From assembly GCA_036381435.1 (NCBI GenBank), contig DASVCW010000033.1, positions 1 to 64,000 of the forward strand: a stretch of 64,000 nucleotides of DNA. The letters run 5' to 3'. Position numbers and translations under genes: made by a program. Source of the DNA: Fodinibius sp036381435 (GTDB lineage: Bacteria; Bacteroidota; Rhodothermia; Balneolales; Balneolaceae). This document shows, piece after piece, positions 57,010-64,000 of the stretch (position 1 is its first letter; each line of letters starts with the position of its first letter). The notes beneath the pieces were generated by a model, which worked only from the letters and a program-made list of their open reading frames with translations, had not been told where the DNA came from and searched no databases.

Positions 57010-57960
57010 TTATTTCAGTGTTTTTATATATTCAATAATAGCATTAATCTGTTCATTATTGAGTGTCCCCTTATAGGTATTCATTACCGGAGGAAAGCCC
57101 TGAACAATTTTTGCATTCGGTTCGAGAATTGACTCCCGAATGTAATTTTCATCAACAACGACTGTAGAACCATCGGCTAACTGCTCTTCACTGCCAAAAA
57201 CACCTTTCCAGCTAGGCCCTACTAAACGAGTACCGTCGGTAGAATGACAAGTTGTGCAGGCATACTGCTGAACTAACATTTCGCCCCACTCTGCGGGAGG
57301 CATATCAGCGGGCTTGGAAGCACCGCCGGCATTTTTTGCTAACCAGTTTTCAAATTCATCTTGCTCATGTACGATTACGGTGGCGAGCATATCTGAATGA
57401 GCTGTTCCGCAATATTCGGTACAAAAAATAATGTATTCGCCCGGTTGCGGCGCGTTAAACCACATATCGGTATACCTGCCTGGAACAACATCCTGTTTAA
57501 TGCGAAAGGCAGGTACATAGAGTGAATGAATCACATCCGTTGAGTTCATAACAAGTTTAACAGGACGTCCTGCGGGAACATGGAGCTCCCCGGTAGTTTG
57601 GGCCCCGTTCGCGTAACTAAACTGCCAGAGCCACTGCCGTCCGGTAACCTGAATTTCATAAGAGTCGGGAGGTGCTATTTCCTGCTGCATATAAACTTTA
57701 TAACCCCAGCCAAAACAGATAAGCACTAAAATCAGAGGAATAACAGACCAGGTTACCTCCAGTTTATTGTTATGGGTGATAAGCGGAGTAACTTCATCTT
57801 CCGACTTTCTGCGATACTTGATAACAAAGTAGATAATTGCAGAAAGAAGCCCTACCGTTATAACAAGACTGCTCAAATGAACAAACCAGAAAAGAGTATC
57901 TGTTTGCTGGGCTAACGTAGACCTAGCCGGTGGAAGTAGTAAATCGTTAAGCAGTTCCAT
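57010..57960 (-). CDS. caa3-type cytochrome c oxidase subunit II with C-terminal cytochrome c
   Basis: 316 residues. Two membrane helices (about 26-47 and 70-88), a CuA domain with H145, C180, E182, C184, H188, M191 (FCTEYCGTAHSDM), and a C-terminal cytochrome c (C235-T-T-C-H239, CTTCHSTDGTRLVGPSWKGV). Electrons from the cytochrome pass to CuA and then subunit I. The cytochrome c part is clearly related to the second heme domain of ActE in this operon. Overlaps the SCO gene by 14 bp. Confidence 0.96.
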   Translation of the reverse strand: MELLNDLLLPPARSTLAQQTDTLFWFVHLSSLVITVGLLSAIIYFVIKYRRKSEDEVTPLITHNNKLEVTWSVIPLILVLICFGWGYKVYMQQEIAPPDSYEIQVTGRQWLWQFSYANGAQTTGELHVPAGRPVKLVMNSTDVIHSLYVPAFRIKQDVVPGRYTDMWFNAPQPGEYIIFCTEYCGTAHSDMLATVIVHEQDEFENWLAKNAGGASKPADMPPAEWGEMLVQQYACTTCHSTDGTRLVGPSWKGVFGSEEQLADGSTVVVDENYIRESILEPNAKIVQGFPPVMNTYKGTLNNEQINAIIEYIKTLK

Positions 57961-58789
57961 TCGAATCGTTTATTTGCTTTGTGTTTTTAGTATATCTGTA
58001 TCGCCACCACATGAAACCAAGAAACAGGCCAAGGGTTGACATAGTAATTAAGCCTCCGAGCGTCATCATTTTCCACGCAACAGGTACATAGGAATTGGAT
58101 TCAGCGTCATATTGATAGCAGTAAAGCAGTATTTGTTCTGCTGTAGTGCCAATATTACCATCCGCGGCTTCGTATAATGCATTCCGCAGATTAAACTCAC
58201 TGAAATTCAATCCATAAAGGTAACGGGTAATGGTTCCGTCGGGACTCAGGAACATAATAGCGGCTCCATGAGCAAATTGGCCGTTACTAAGTTCTTTGTA
58301 GTTAAAACCTACCGCTTCGGTAAGTTTTTGGATATTTTCTTTATCGCCGGTTAAAAAATACCAACCGTCTTTAACATCCCGGTCCAGCCGGCTTAAAAAC
58401 CTTTCTTTATTTTCTGCCGCCAGTTCAGGCCCCTCATTGGGATCAATGCTGAAGGTTATGATCGTGTAATCTTTGCCCGGGCTCCATTCTAAACTTTGAA
58501 CGCCCTTAAAGATGGCTTCTTTTACCATGGAACATAACTGCGGACATTCGTAATAAACAGGGTTCAATAATACCGCTTTATCATCTTCAAATAATTGCCG
58601 CAGACTAACAGAATCACCTTCAGCATTAGCAAATGTTAAATCAAGCGGAATTCTTTCACCTAACTGTTGAGTAACCCCTATATCCTGCAAATTTCGAGGT
58701 TTTTGTCTGGTTAATTGAGAAAAAGACAAAATAGGGTATAGGAGCAAACTCAATATAACTATTGTTGATCCTATGTATTTCATGGGCAT
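57947..58789 (-). CDS. SCO1/SenC family copper chaperone with C-terminal membrane helix
   Basis: 280 residues. Signal peptide (MKYIGSTIVILSLLLYPILS), thioredoxin-like domain with the copper CxxxC (C82-P-Q-L-C86) and the downstream His in GQFAHGAAIMFLSPDG. A C-terminal membrane helix (GGLITMSTLGLFLGFMWW, about 238-255) is extra relative to classical SCO1, which anchors at the N-terminus. Delivers copper to the CuA site of CoxB. Co-translated with coxB (14-bp overlap). Confidence 0.92.
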   Translation of the reverse strand: MPMKYIGSTIVILSLLLYPILSFSQLTRQKPRNLQDIGVTQQLGERIPLDLTFANAEGDSVSLRQLFEDDKAVLLNPVYYECPQLCSMVKEAIFKGVQSLEWSPGKDYTIITFSIDPNEGPELAAENKERFLSRLDRDVKDGWYFLTGDKENIQKLTEAVGFNYKELSNGQFAHGAAIMFLSPDGTITRYLYGLNFSEFNLRNALYEAADGNIGTTAEQILLYCYQYDAESNSYVPVAWKMMTLGGLITMSTLGLFLGFMWWRYRYTKNTKQINDSNGTA

Positions 58790-58796
58790 TCATCGC

Positions 58797-59345
58797 CTAT
58801 TCTAAATTGTCAGCAATATCACTGATAGCACTGTCAATAGGAATTCTGTAAATACCTTCTTCGAGGTCCACAACGCCAAAGGTATTAAGTTGTTCTCGGG
58901 CATCTTGCTTCAGCCGGTTTACTTCATAAAATTCGCCTTCACCGACCACCCGGTCTTCCAGGGTCTGTACATTGTATTGATACATTTCTAAAAGAGCCTG
59001 AACAAAGATGGCAATTAAAGCTAAACCAAAAACGCTCCAGAAAATGAGGCGTTTATAGTTCAGTTTATCAAACATTGCGCCGTAATCGACCGATTCAGCG
59101 ACTTCTTCATTTCTTATTTCCAAGTCCATTGTACCCGGTTCTTCAATAAATGCATCATCATCACCGGTAGTTTCAAAAACATCAGGGCCGCCTTTTTCTA
59201 ATTCTGTAGCCCATATCAAAATTACCGAAACGGGAACATCATGCTCCTTAGATAAACCATCAAGGTCTTTTTTGGATTGGTCCAGTGCCTTTTGAGCAAC
59301 CTCTTTTTTAAAGTCAGCAGTATACCTTTTGTCTTCGCCTGGCAT
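58797..59345 (-). CDS. Membrane protein with N-terminal transposase-type HTH, in ACIII-caa3 operon
   Basis: 182 residues. Residues 7-50, RYTADFKKEVAQKALDQSKK then DLDGLSKEHDVPVSVILIWA, look like the helix-turn-helix of IS3/IS911 OrfA transposases (RYTxEFKxEV...xxxVSxSxIxxW). One membrane helix (about 99-120) follows and a C-terminal extracytoplasmic segment, GVVDLEEGIYRIPIDSAISD, resembles small oxidase-associated proteins of ACIII operons. The remaining linker is acidic. It lies between actF and the SCO gene in the operon. The HTH may have been co-opted; a role in regulation or assembly is a guess. Confidence 0.7.
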   Translation of the reverse strand: MPGEDKRYTADFKKEVAQKALDQSKKDLDGLSKEHDVPVSVILIWATELEKGGPDVFETTGDDDAFIEEPGTMDLEIRNEEVAESVDYGAMFDKLNYKRLIFWSVFGLALIAIFVQALLEMYQYNVQTLEDRVVGEGEFYEVNRLKQDAREQLNTFGVVDLEEGIYRIPIDSAISDIADNLE

Positions 59346-59413
59346 AGAAAATTAAATTTATATTAACAGCGGGCAGGCCCTTTCTGTCGTAACTTTCTTT
59401 TTAGTGGTTTTGT

Positions 59414-60595
59414 TCAATGTTTATTTAGTGAATCTCCCAGTCTGGGATCGTTCACAGGAATCATTTTACTTTGTTTGAACCGGTAAAAGAATAAACCGAA
59501 AAATACTCCTCCAAGTCCGAGGAAACTGGCCAGTGTAATCCAGTCAAAGTGAAAACTATGGCTCAGTACCGGCATGGCAATCCAGTAAAGTTCAATAAAG
59601 TGTGAAACAAGGATTAAAATGGAGACGGCAGTAATAACTTTGTAATTGGTTTTAGTCCCCTTTGGAAGTAATACTAAAAATGGAATTCCGAAACGGCCGA
59701 TAGCATAAATATACGCTAAATACTGGTAGCCGCCGTGGAATCTCTCTAAAAACCAGATAGTTTCTTCGGGAATATTGGCGTAATAAATCAATAAAAACTG
59801 GCTAAAAGCGATATAGGCGTAGAAAATAGTAAAGCCGAATAATTGAACACCCAGATCGTAAATATGTCCTTTTTTGATGGTGTTGGTTAATATACCGTTT
59901 TTCCATAAAAACATCACGATAAGAATGAATACAGCAAATACGGCTTGAAAACTCATCGCGAAGAAATACACGCCAAAAATGGTAGAATACCAATGAGGAT
60001 CAAGTACCATCAGCCAGTCGAATGATGCAAAAGCTAATGAAAGCGCAAGGAAGAACATACCGGGGCCGCTGGTTCGGCGCATCAGGGTTTGAAGCCCCCA
60101 ATTGCCGGTTTCGTCCATTTCAACCGACTTGGTATACATTCTGTAACCCAGAAAGCTCCAAAGACCAAAGTAAATGAACTGGCGAATCACAAAGAACGGG
60201 ATATTTAAAAACGGAACTTTTCCTTGCAGTACAGGGTCATGAGCAACAGCTTCGGCATGGGTCCAGTGATAAAGTGTTCCCATTCCAAGAAGAATAGGAA
60301 TGATAAAAATGGCCCATAAATAAAAATTGGCAGTGATGGCTTCCGGAATTCGACGGATAGCAACACTCCAGTGCGATCGTGTTAAGTGCTGAAGCAACAC
60401 AAAAAACAGACTGCCTAAAGCTATACTGGAAAAGAAGACAAAATTTACCAGATATGAGAAGAAAAACTGATCTTGCTGTAAGAAATAACCAATACCGCTG
60501 GCCAAGAGTCCCACAACTCCCACACCGAACAAAGTTTTGGTGATGTTCATGCCCGAAGGAAATTCCAGGGTATCGATTAATTTAATTTTGCTCAT
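59414..60595 (-). CDS. actF: Alternative complex III subunit ActF
   Basis: 393 residues, ten hydrophobic segments, NrfD-like quinol:cytochrome c oxidoreductase membrane subunit. The protein follows ActE in the order actB-C-D-E-F and resembles the ActC/PsrC superfamily. SHWSVAIRRIPEAITANFYL followed by LWAIFIIPILL and RTSGPGMFFLALSLAFASFD are seen; a role in quinol oxidation or proton movement is inferred. 68 bp before the HTH-TM gene. Confidence 0.88.
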   Translation of the reverse strand: MSKIKLIDTLEFPSGMNITKTLFGVGVVGLLASGIGYFLQQDQFFFSYLVNFVFFSSIALGSLFFVLLQHLTRSHWSVAIRRIPEAITANFYLWAIFIIPILLGMGTLYHWTHAEAVAHDPVLQGKVPFLNIPFFVIRQFIYFGLWSFLGYRMYTKSVEMDETGNWGLQTLMRRTSGPGMFFLALSLAFASFDWLMVLDPHWYSTIFGVYFFAMSFQAVFAVFILIVMFLWKNGILTNTIKKGHIYDLGVQLFGFTIFYAYIAFSQFLLIYYANIPEETIWFLERFHGGYQYLAYIYAIGRFGIPFLVLLPKGTKTNYKVITAVSILILVSHFIELYWIAMPVLSHSFHFDWITLASFLGLGGVFFGLFFYRFKQSKMIPVNDPRLGDSLNKH

Positions 60596-60642
60596 AGTTT
60601 TTGAAAAACGTTTAATCTGAATTTATAAGCGTTGAATCACTT

Positions 60643-61635
60643 CTATTGCCCGTTTTCTGCCTCGCTAAGCGACTTGATGTAAGCGATTAGTGAACCGATC
60701 TCACTTTCACTCAGAAAATCGTAAGGTACCATGGTTGGTGGAAAACCTGCTACGATTTTAGCCTGGGGGTCTACAATAGATTCATGAATATATGCTGAAT
60801 CGGCTATGACGGTTTCTCCACTTTCCAGTTCAACTTCATGGCCGAAAAGGTTTTTCCATGAAGGGCCTATAATTACTGAGCCATCCGTTGAGTGGCATGA
60901 GAAACAGGCGTTTTGTTCTGCAATTTGTCTGCCTCTTTCTGCACTTATTTCACCGCCTCCGCCGGCTGCAGCCGCTTCTTCAAGAGCCTGCCGGGCTGCC
61001 TGCTGTTCTTTGAAATTACTTCGAAGCGTTGTCAGATCTACATTATACTCTTTAATTTCATTTTCGGGTACATGCTGGCTGTATTGTAAAGCCCGGACAT
61101 AAGCTACAATGGCCCATCGGTCTTCTACAGGAATCTGGTGAGCATAGGAAGGCATATTACGAATACCATTTGTGATCACTGAGAAGATATAACCGTCACT
61201 AACCTCACGCAAGCGTTCCTGATGGAAGGATGGCGCTGGTACAAAACCATAGCCGCCTTCCATAATAATGCCTTCTCCGTCTCCGGCCAAACCATGGCAG
61301 GGAGTGCAAAAAACGGCATATCGGTCTTTGCCGCGATAGATGAAAGACTTAGTAACATCAACGGGAATTTCGGTCACAAAAGTGCTGTCTTCAGTAATGC
61401 CTTGGTAATACTCTGTATTTTGCCGTAGATGTCCGCGTGCAATGGTTCCTTCAACCGGTCGCTGATTTACACGCCCGTCAGGAAAGAATATAGTAGACTC
61501 CTGGGGTTCAAACCGCATCTGTTGATCCATATTGGGATTTAGATGAATGGGCGGCTTTTTAGAAAGCTGTCCACGGCAAGACAATATCATGGGCAGGCTA
61601 AGAGCCAGAAATAATAAATACTTGGTTGCTTTCAT
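60643..61635 (-). CDS. actE: Alternative complex III subunit ActE, diheme cytochrome c lipoprotein
   Basis: 330 residues from the ATG at 61635. Lipoprotein signal (LPMILSC, Cys20), first heme C110-T-P-C-H114 with MPSYAHQIPVEDRWAIVAYV, then an Ala/Gly-rich linker (AAAAGGGGE) and second heme C244-F-S-C-H248. Typical ActE has one heme; here the second domain was added and closely resembles the CoxB cytochrome domain. A longer frame (start 61680) would overlap actD and is unlikely. Transfers electrons from ACIII to the oxidase. Confidence 0.92.
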   Translation of the reverse strand: MKATKYLLFLALSLPMILSCRGQLSKKPPIHLNPNMDQQMRFEPQESTIFFPDGRVNQRPVEGTIARGHLRQNTEYYQGITEDSTFVTEIPVDVTKSFIYRGKDRYAVFCTPCHGLAGDGEGIIMEGGYGFVPAPSFHQERLREVSDGYIFSVITNGIRNMPSYAHQIPVEDRWAIVAYVRALQYSQHVPENEIKEYNVDLTTLRSNFKEQQAARQALEEAAAAGGGGEISAERGRQIAEQNACFSCHSTDGSVIIGPSWKNLFGHEVELESGETVIADSAYIHESIVDPQAKIVAGFPPTMVPYDFLSESEIGSLIAYIKSLSEAENGQ

Positions 61636-61663
61636 CGGGTCTTTATGCAAACTAAAATTGAAT

Positions 61664-62215
61664 TTATTCCTCGTCGTCATATATAGTTTCTATGTGGGTA
61701 GCGTCGGCATCACTGAATAATTTTGAAACTTTTTCCTCGGAAAAGAGATCATCTGAAGCTTCAACACAAACAAAAAAGCCATCATCAGAAGCCTTTTCAA
61801 AACGTTCGGCATTGAACAGCGGATTATGAAACCGTGGCAGGTTGTTGAGCGAGATCATTCCAAATACAGCGGCAAAAGCAGATAATAATACGGTAAGCTC
61901 AAAAGTAATAGGGATATAAATAGGGATGTTTATAAAAGGCTTTCCACTAATGTTTAAGGGATATTCATAGCCCATCACCCAAATCATAAGTGCCAGAGCT
62001 CCCACACAGCCCATAAGTCCGCCTACAAATACGATCCAGCCTAAGGGTGACTTATCAACTCCCATCGCTTTTTCCATTCCATGAATGGGGAAAGGGGCGT
62101 AGGTATCAAAATTACTATAACCTGATTTTCTTACGGCATCGGCTGCGTCAACCAGTTCTTTGGGATTACGAAACTCGGCTAATACGCCGTATACCTTTTT
62201 ATTTTCTGTTGTCAT
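61664..62215 (-). CDS. actD: Alternative complex III subunit ActD (DUF3341)
   Basis: 183 residues with two membrane helices (about 57-79 and 100-120). KVYGVLAEFRNPKELVDAAD, KSGYSNFDTYAPFPIHGMEK, and PLGWIVFVGGLMGCVGALAL are DUF3341 motifs. It is a small membrane subunit of the complex. 12 bp after actC and 28 bp before actE. Confidence 0.94.
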   Translation of the reverse strand: MTTENKKVYGVLAEFRNPKELVDAADAVRKSGYSNFDTYAPFPIHGMEKAMGVDKSPLGWIVFVGGLMGCVGALALMIWVMGYEYPLNISGKPFINIPIYIPITFELTVLLSAFAAVFGMISLNNLPRFHNPLFNAERFEKASDDGFFVCVEASDDLFSEEKVSKLFSDADATHIETIYDDEE

Positions 62216-62227
62216 AAATATCAGTTA

Positions 62228-63661
62228 TTAAACAGTCTTTTCTTGTTTAACCATCGCGGGTTCCATACTTCCTTCAATAAATTCCTTGGTTTCGTCATCG
62301 TAGTTATGCGGATCGGCTTCCGGCATAGCTCCTTTAACTTCCGCAATGGCAACCATTGGCAAGAACCGCAGGAAGAGCAGGAAGAATGTAAAGAACAGGC
62401 CGAAAGTGCCAATGTAAGTCAAAATATCCCAGAAAGTTGGAGAAAAATAGTCCCAAGTAGAGGGTAAGAAGCTGGTAGCGAGTGACGCAACGGTAATCAT
62501 AAACCGTTCAAACCACATCCCAATATTCACAATAATCGAAATGATAAAAGTGAGTGCTACATTTCGTCGTATGGACTTAAACCACAGGAATTGAGGCGTG
62601 ATTACATTACAGAACATCAAAATCCAGAAACCCCAGGCGTAGGGACCGACCACATAAAGCCAGAAAATTCCTTGCTCATAAATATAGCCGCTGTACCAGG
62701 CGATAAAGCCTTCCAGGAAGTAGGCAAAGGCAACTAAATTACCCGTCAGCATCATTACGAGATTCATCTTTTCCATGATATCGATATTCATGATGTCTTC
62801 GAGCCCGTAAATTTTACGGGCGATGAGCATCAGCGTTAACACCATGGCAAAACCGGAATAAATCGCACCGGCAACAAAATAAGGAGGGAAAATAGTACTG
62901 TGCCAGCCCGGAACCTGGGAAACGGCAAAGTCGAAGGATACAATAGTGTGAACCGAAAGTACCAAAGGGGTGGCAAGACCGGCAAGAATCATATAGGCTT
63001 TTTCATAGTGCCACCAGTTTCTGAAGCTTCCTGTCCAGCCCAAGGAGGCGATACCGTACGAAATTTTAGCCATTTTACTTTTGGCTTTGTCACGCATGGT
63101 GGCAAAGTCGGGAATCAATCCCACATACCAAAACAGGAGTGAAACAGTGAAATAGGTACTTACCGCGAACACATCCCATAAAAGGGGACTACTGAAATTA
63201 GGCCACATACCCATTTGGTTGGGAATGGGAAAAACCCAGTAAATTACCCAGATACGACCTACGTGAATAGCCGGGAAAATTCCGGCACACATCACGGCAA
63301 AAATAGTCATCGCTTCGGCAAAACGGTTGATGGCGGTTCGCCAGCCTTGGCGAAAGAGAAAAAGAATAGCGGAAATCAATGTACCTGCGTGACCAATACC
63401 AACCCACCAAACAAAGTTTACAATAGCCCATCCCCAGCTTACCGTGTTATCCAACCCCCATATTCCAATACCTGACCAGATCAGATAGGTGATGGCCCCG
63501 AGGAGCGCAATCAACAGGATATTGGCAAGGCCAAATGCAAGATACCACAGTTTTGGAGTGGGTGAGAGAGGCGTTCGGGTAATTAACTCCGTAATACTCC
63601 CAAAAGTATGATCGCCTTTTACAAGTTTAGGCTCAGGTACATATTGATAATCTGTGCTCAT
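62228..63661 (-). CDS. actC: Alternative complex III subunit ActC (NrfD/PsrC-like)
   Basis: 477 residues with about ten membrane helices. WWVGIGHAGTLISAILFLFR, SFDFAVSQVPGWHSTIFPPY and WFERFMITVASL are conserved blocks; the His/Trp residues at the quinol site are in the first of these. Transfers electrons from quinol to the Fe-S subunit ActB. 18 bp after actB. Confidence 0.95.
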   Translation of the reverse strand: MSTDYQYVPEPKLVKGDHTFGSITELITRTPLSPTPKLWYLAFGLANILLIALLGAITYLIWSGIGIWGLDNTVSWGWAIVNFVWWVGIGHAGTLISAILFLFRQGWRTAINRFAEAMTIFAVMCAGIFPAIHVGRIWVIYWVFPIPNQMGMWPNFSSPLLWDVFAVSTYFTVSLLFWYVGLIPDFATMRDKAKSKMAKISYGIASLGWTGSFRNWWHYEKAYMILAGLATPLVLSVHTIVSFDFAVSQVPGWHSTIFPPYFVAGAIYSGFAMVLTLMLIARKIYGLEDIMNIDIMEKMNLVMMLTGNLVAFAYFLEGFIAWYSGYIYEQGIFWLYVVGPYAWGFWILMFCNVITPQFLWFKSIRRNVALTFIISIIVNIGMWFERFMITVASLATSFLPSTWDYFSPTFWDILTYIGTFGLFFTFFLLFLRFLPMVAIAEVKGAMPEADPHNYDDETKEFIEGSMEPAMVKQEKTV

Positions 63662-63679
63662 CTTAAAAAATGCTTGGAA

Positions 63680-64000
63680 TTAGGCCAATTTTGGATTTGG
63701 GTTTCGCAGTTCGGCAAGATACGAGGTTCTCGGCCTTGTATTCAGTTCTTCTAACATCAGGTAATTTCGGTTGTTTTGTTTTACCCGTGAAATTTCACTG
63801 TCAGGATCAGAGATGTCACCAAAATAAATGGCATCGGCAGGGCAGGCCTGTTGACATGCGGTATGAACGGAGCCGTCAACCGGCTTCATCGTTCTGCCGT
63901 CAGTTTCAATGTCTCTGTTTATCTTGGCACGATTTACCCGTTGTACACAATAGGTACATTTTTCCATAACCCCGCGGAAGCGGACAGTAACATTGGGATT
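63680..64000 (-). CDS. actB: Alternative complex III subunit ActB, C-terminal part only
   Basis: The frame runs from the right edge to the stop at 63680 (106 residues seen). It starts NPNVTVRFRGVMEKCTYCVQ and continues VHTACQQACPADAIYFGDIS, the Fe-S ferredoxin-like C-terminus of ActB with a CTYC and CQQACP set of cluster cysteines. The N-terminal molybdopterin-like and Fe-S parts lie outside the window. First gene of the visible operon. Confidence 0.92.
   Translation of the reverse strand, partial: NPNVTVRFRGVMEKCTYCVQRVNRAKINRDIETDGRTMKPVDGSVHTACQQACPADAIYFGDISDPDSEISRVKQNNRNYLMLEELNTRPRTSYLAELRNPNPKLA

Noticed and set aside
15487..64000. CRISPR array
   Set aside because: The repeats seen are dispersed palindromes with unequal spacing and no regular direct repeats or cas genes.

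Overview
The window looks like a chromosomal segment of a Balneolaeota/Rhodothermota-type bacterium (phylum-level relatives of Bacteroidetes). The grounds are the whole combination: a mevalonate-pathway operon, a serine palmitoyltransferase/ceramide locus, alternative complex III fused in one operon to a caa3 oxidase, TAnnTTTG-like promoter elements, azurin-type cupredoxins and many small paired palindromic repeats. This is inference from gene content; no rRNA or tRNA gene was recognised.

Layout. 1-3.5 kb: a partial DUF2400 gene, mutY and a secreted Ig-like protein. 3.6-9.8 kb: a probable (glyco)sphingolipid locus with an epimerase-type reductase (CerR-like), two GT4 glycosyltransferases, serine palmitoyltransferase and a GNAT-like probable bacterial ceramide synthase. 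10.7-15.1 kb: mvaD, phosphomevalonate kinase and a single-chain HMG-CoA reductase/mevalonate kinase fusion. 15.5-17.6 kb: triple rhodanese, NlpE-like lipoprotein, SMR exporter.

17.6-46.5 kb is a long island for nitrogen oxides, copper and microaerobic respiration: nirK, azurin, two 4-TM mini-oxidase-like proteins, DUF3565, group III truncated hemoglobin, a second azurin, a cbb3-type oxidase operon, two Rrf2 regulators, hemN-ctaA-ric, a divergent heme-copper-oxidase-like protein, a hemerythrin/ScdA-like protein with a SufR-like regulator, and a ferredoxin-DUF2249-DUF59-NnrS-like operon. A 16-bp inverted repeat, AAGA-N8-TCTT, recurs in front of the nirK, cbb3, hemN-ctaA-ric and HCO-like transcription units and in front of one Rrf2 gene (a degenerate copy precedes the other), which suggests one Rrf2-controlled regulon.

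46.8-50.8 kb: fumC and a fused E1 alpha-beta 2-oxoacid dehydrogenase. 50.8-51.7 kb: a decayed REP-associated (RAYT) transposase among its likely cognate palindromes. 51.7-53.7 kb: divergent ctaB and a second ctaA for heme A. 54.2-64 kb (minus strand, running off the right edge): actB(partial)-actC-actD-actE-actF, an unusual HTH-plus-TM protein, a SCO protein and coxB-coxA-coxC-coxD, i.e. alternative complex III directly joined to a caa3 oxidase, ended by a strong terminator.

How it fits together: quinol electrons pass through ACIII and its cytochrome c modules to the caa3 oxidase in air; under low oxygen or nitrogen-oxide stress the Rrf2 regulon would bring in cbb3 oxidase, nitrite reductase with azurin donors, Fe-S repair (RIC), anaerobic heme synthesis and a candidate non-canonical NO reductase.
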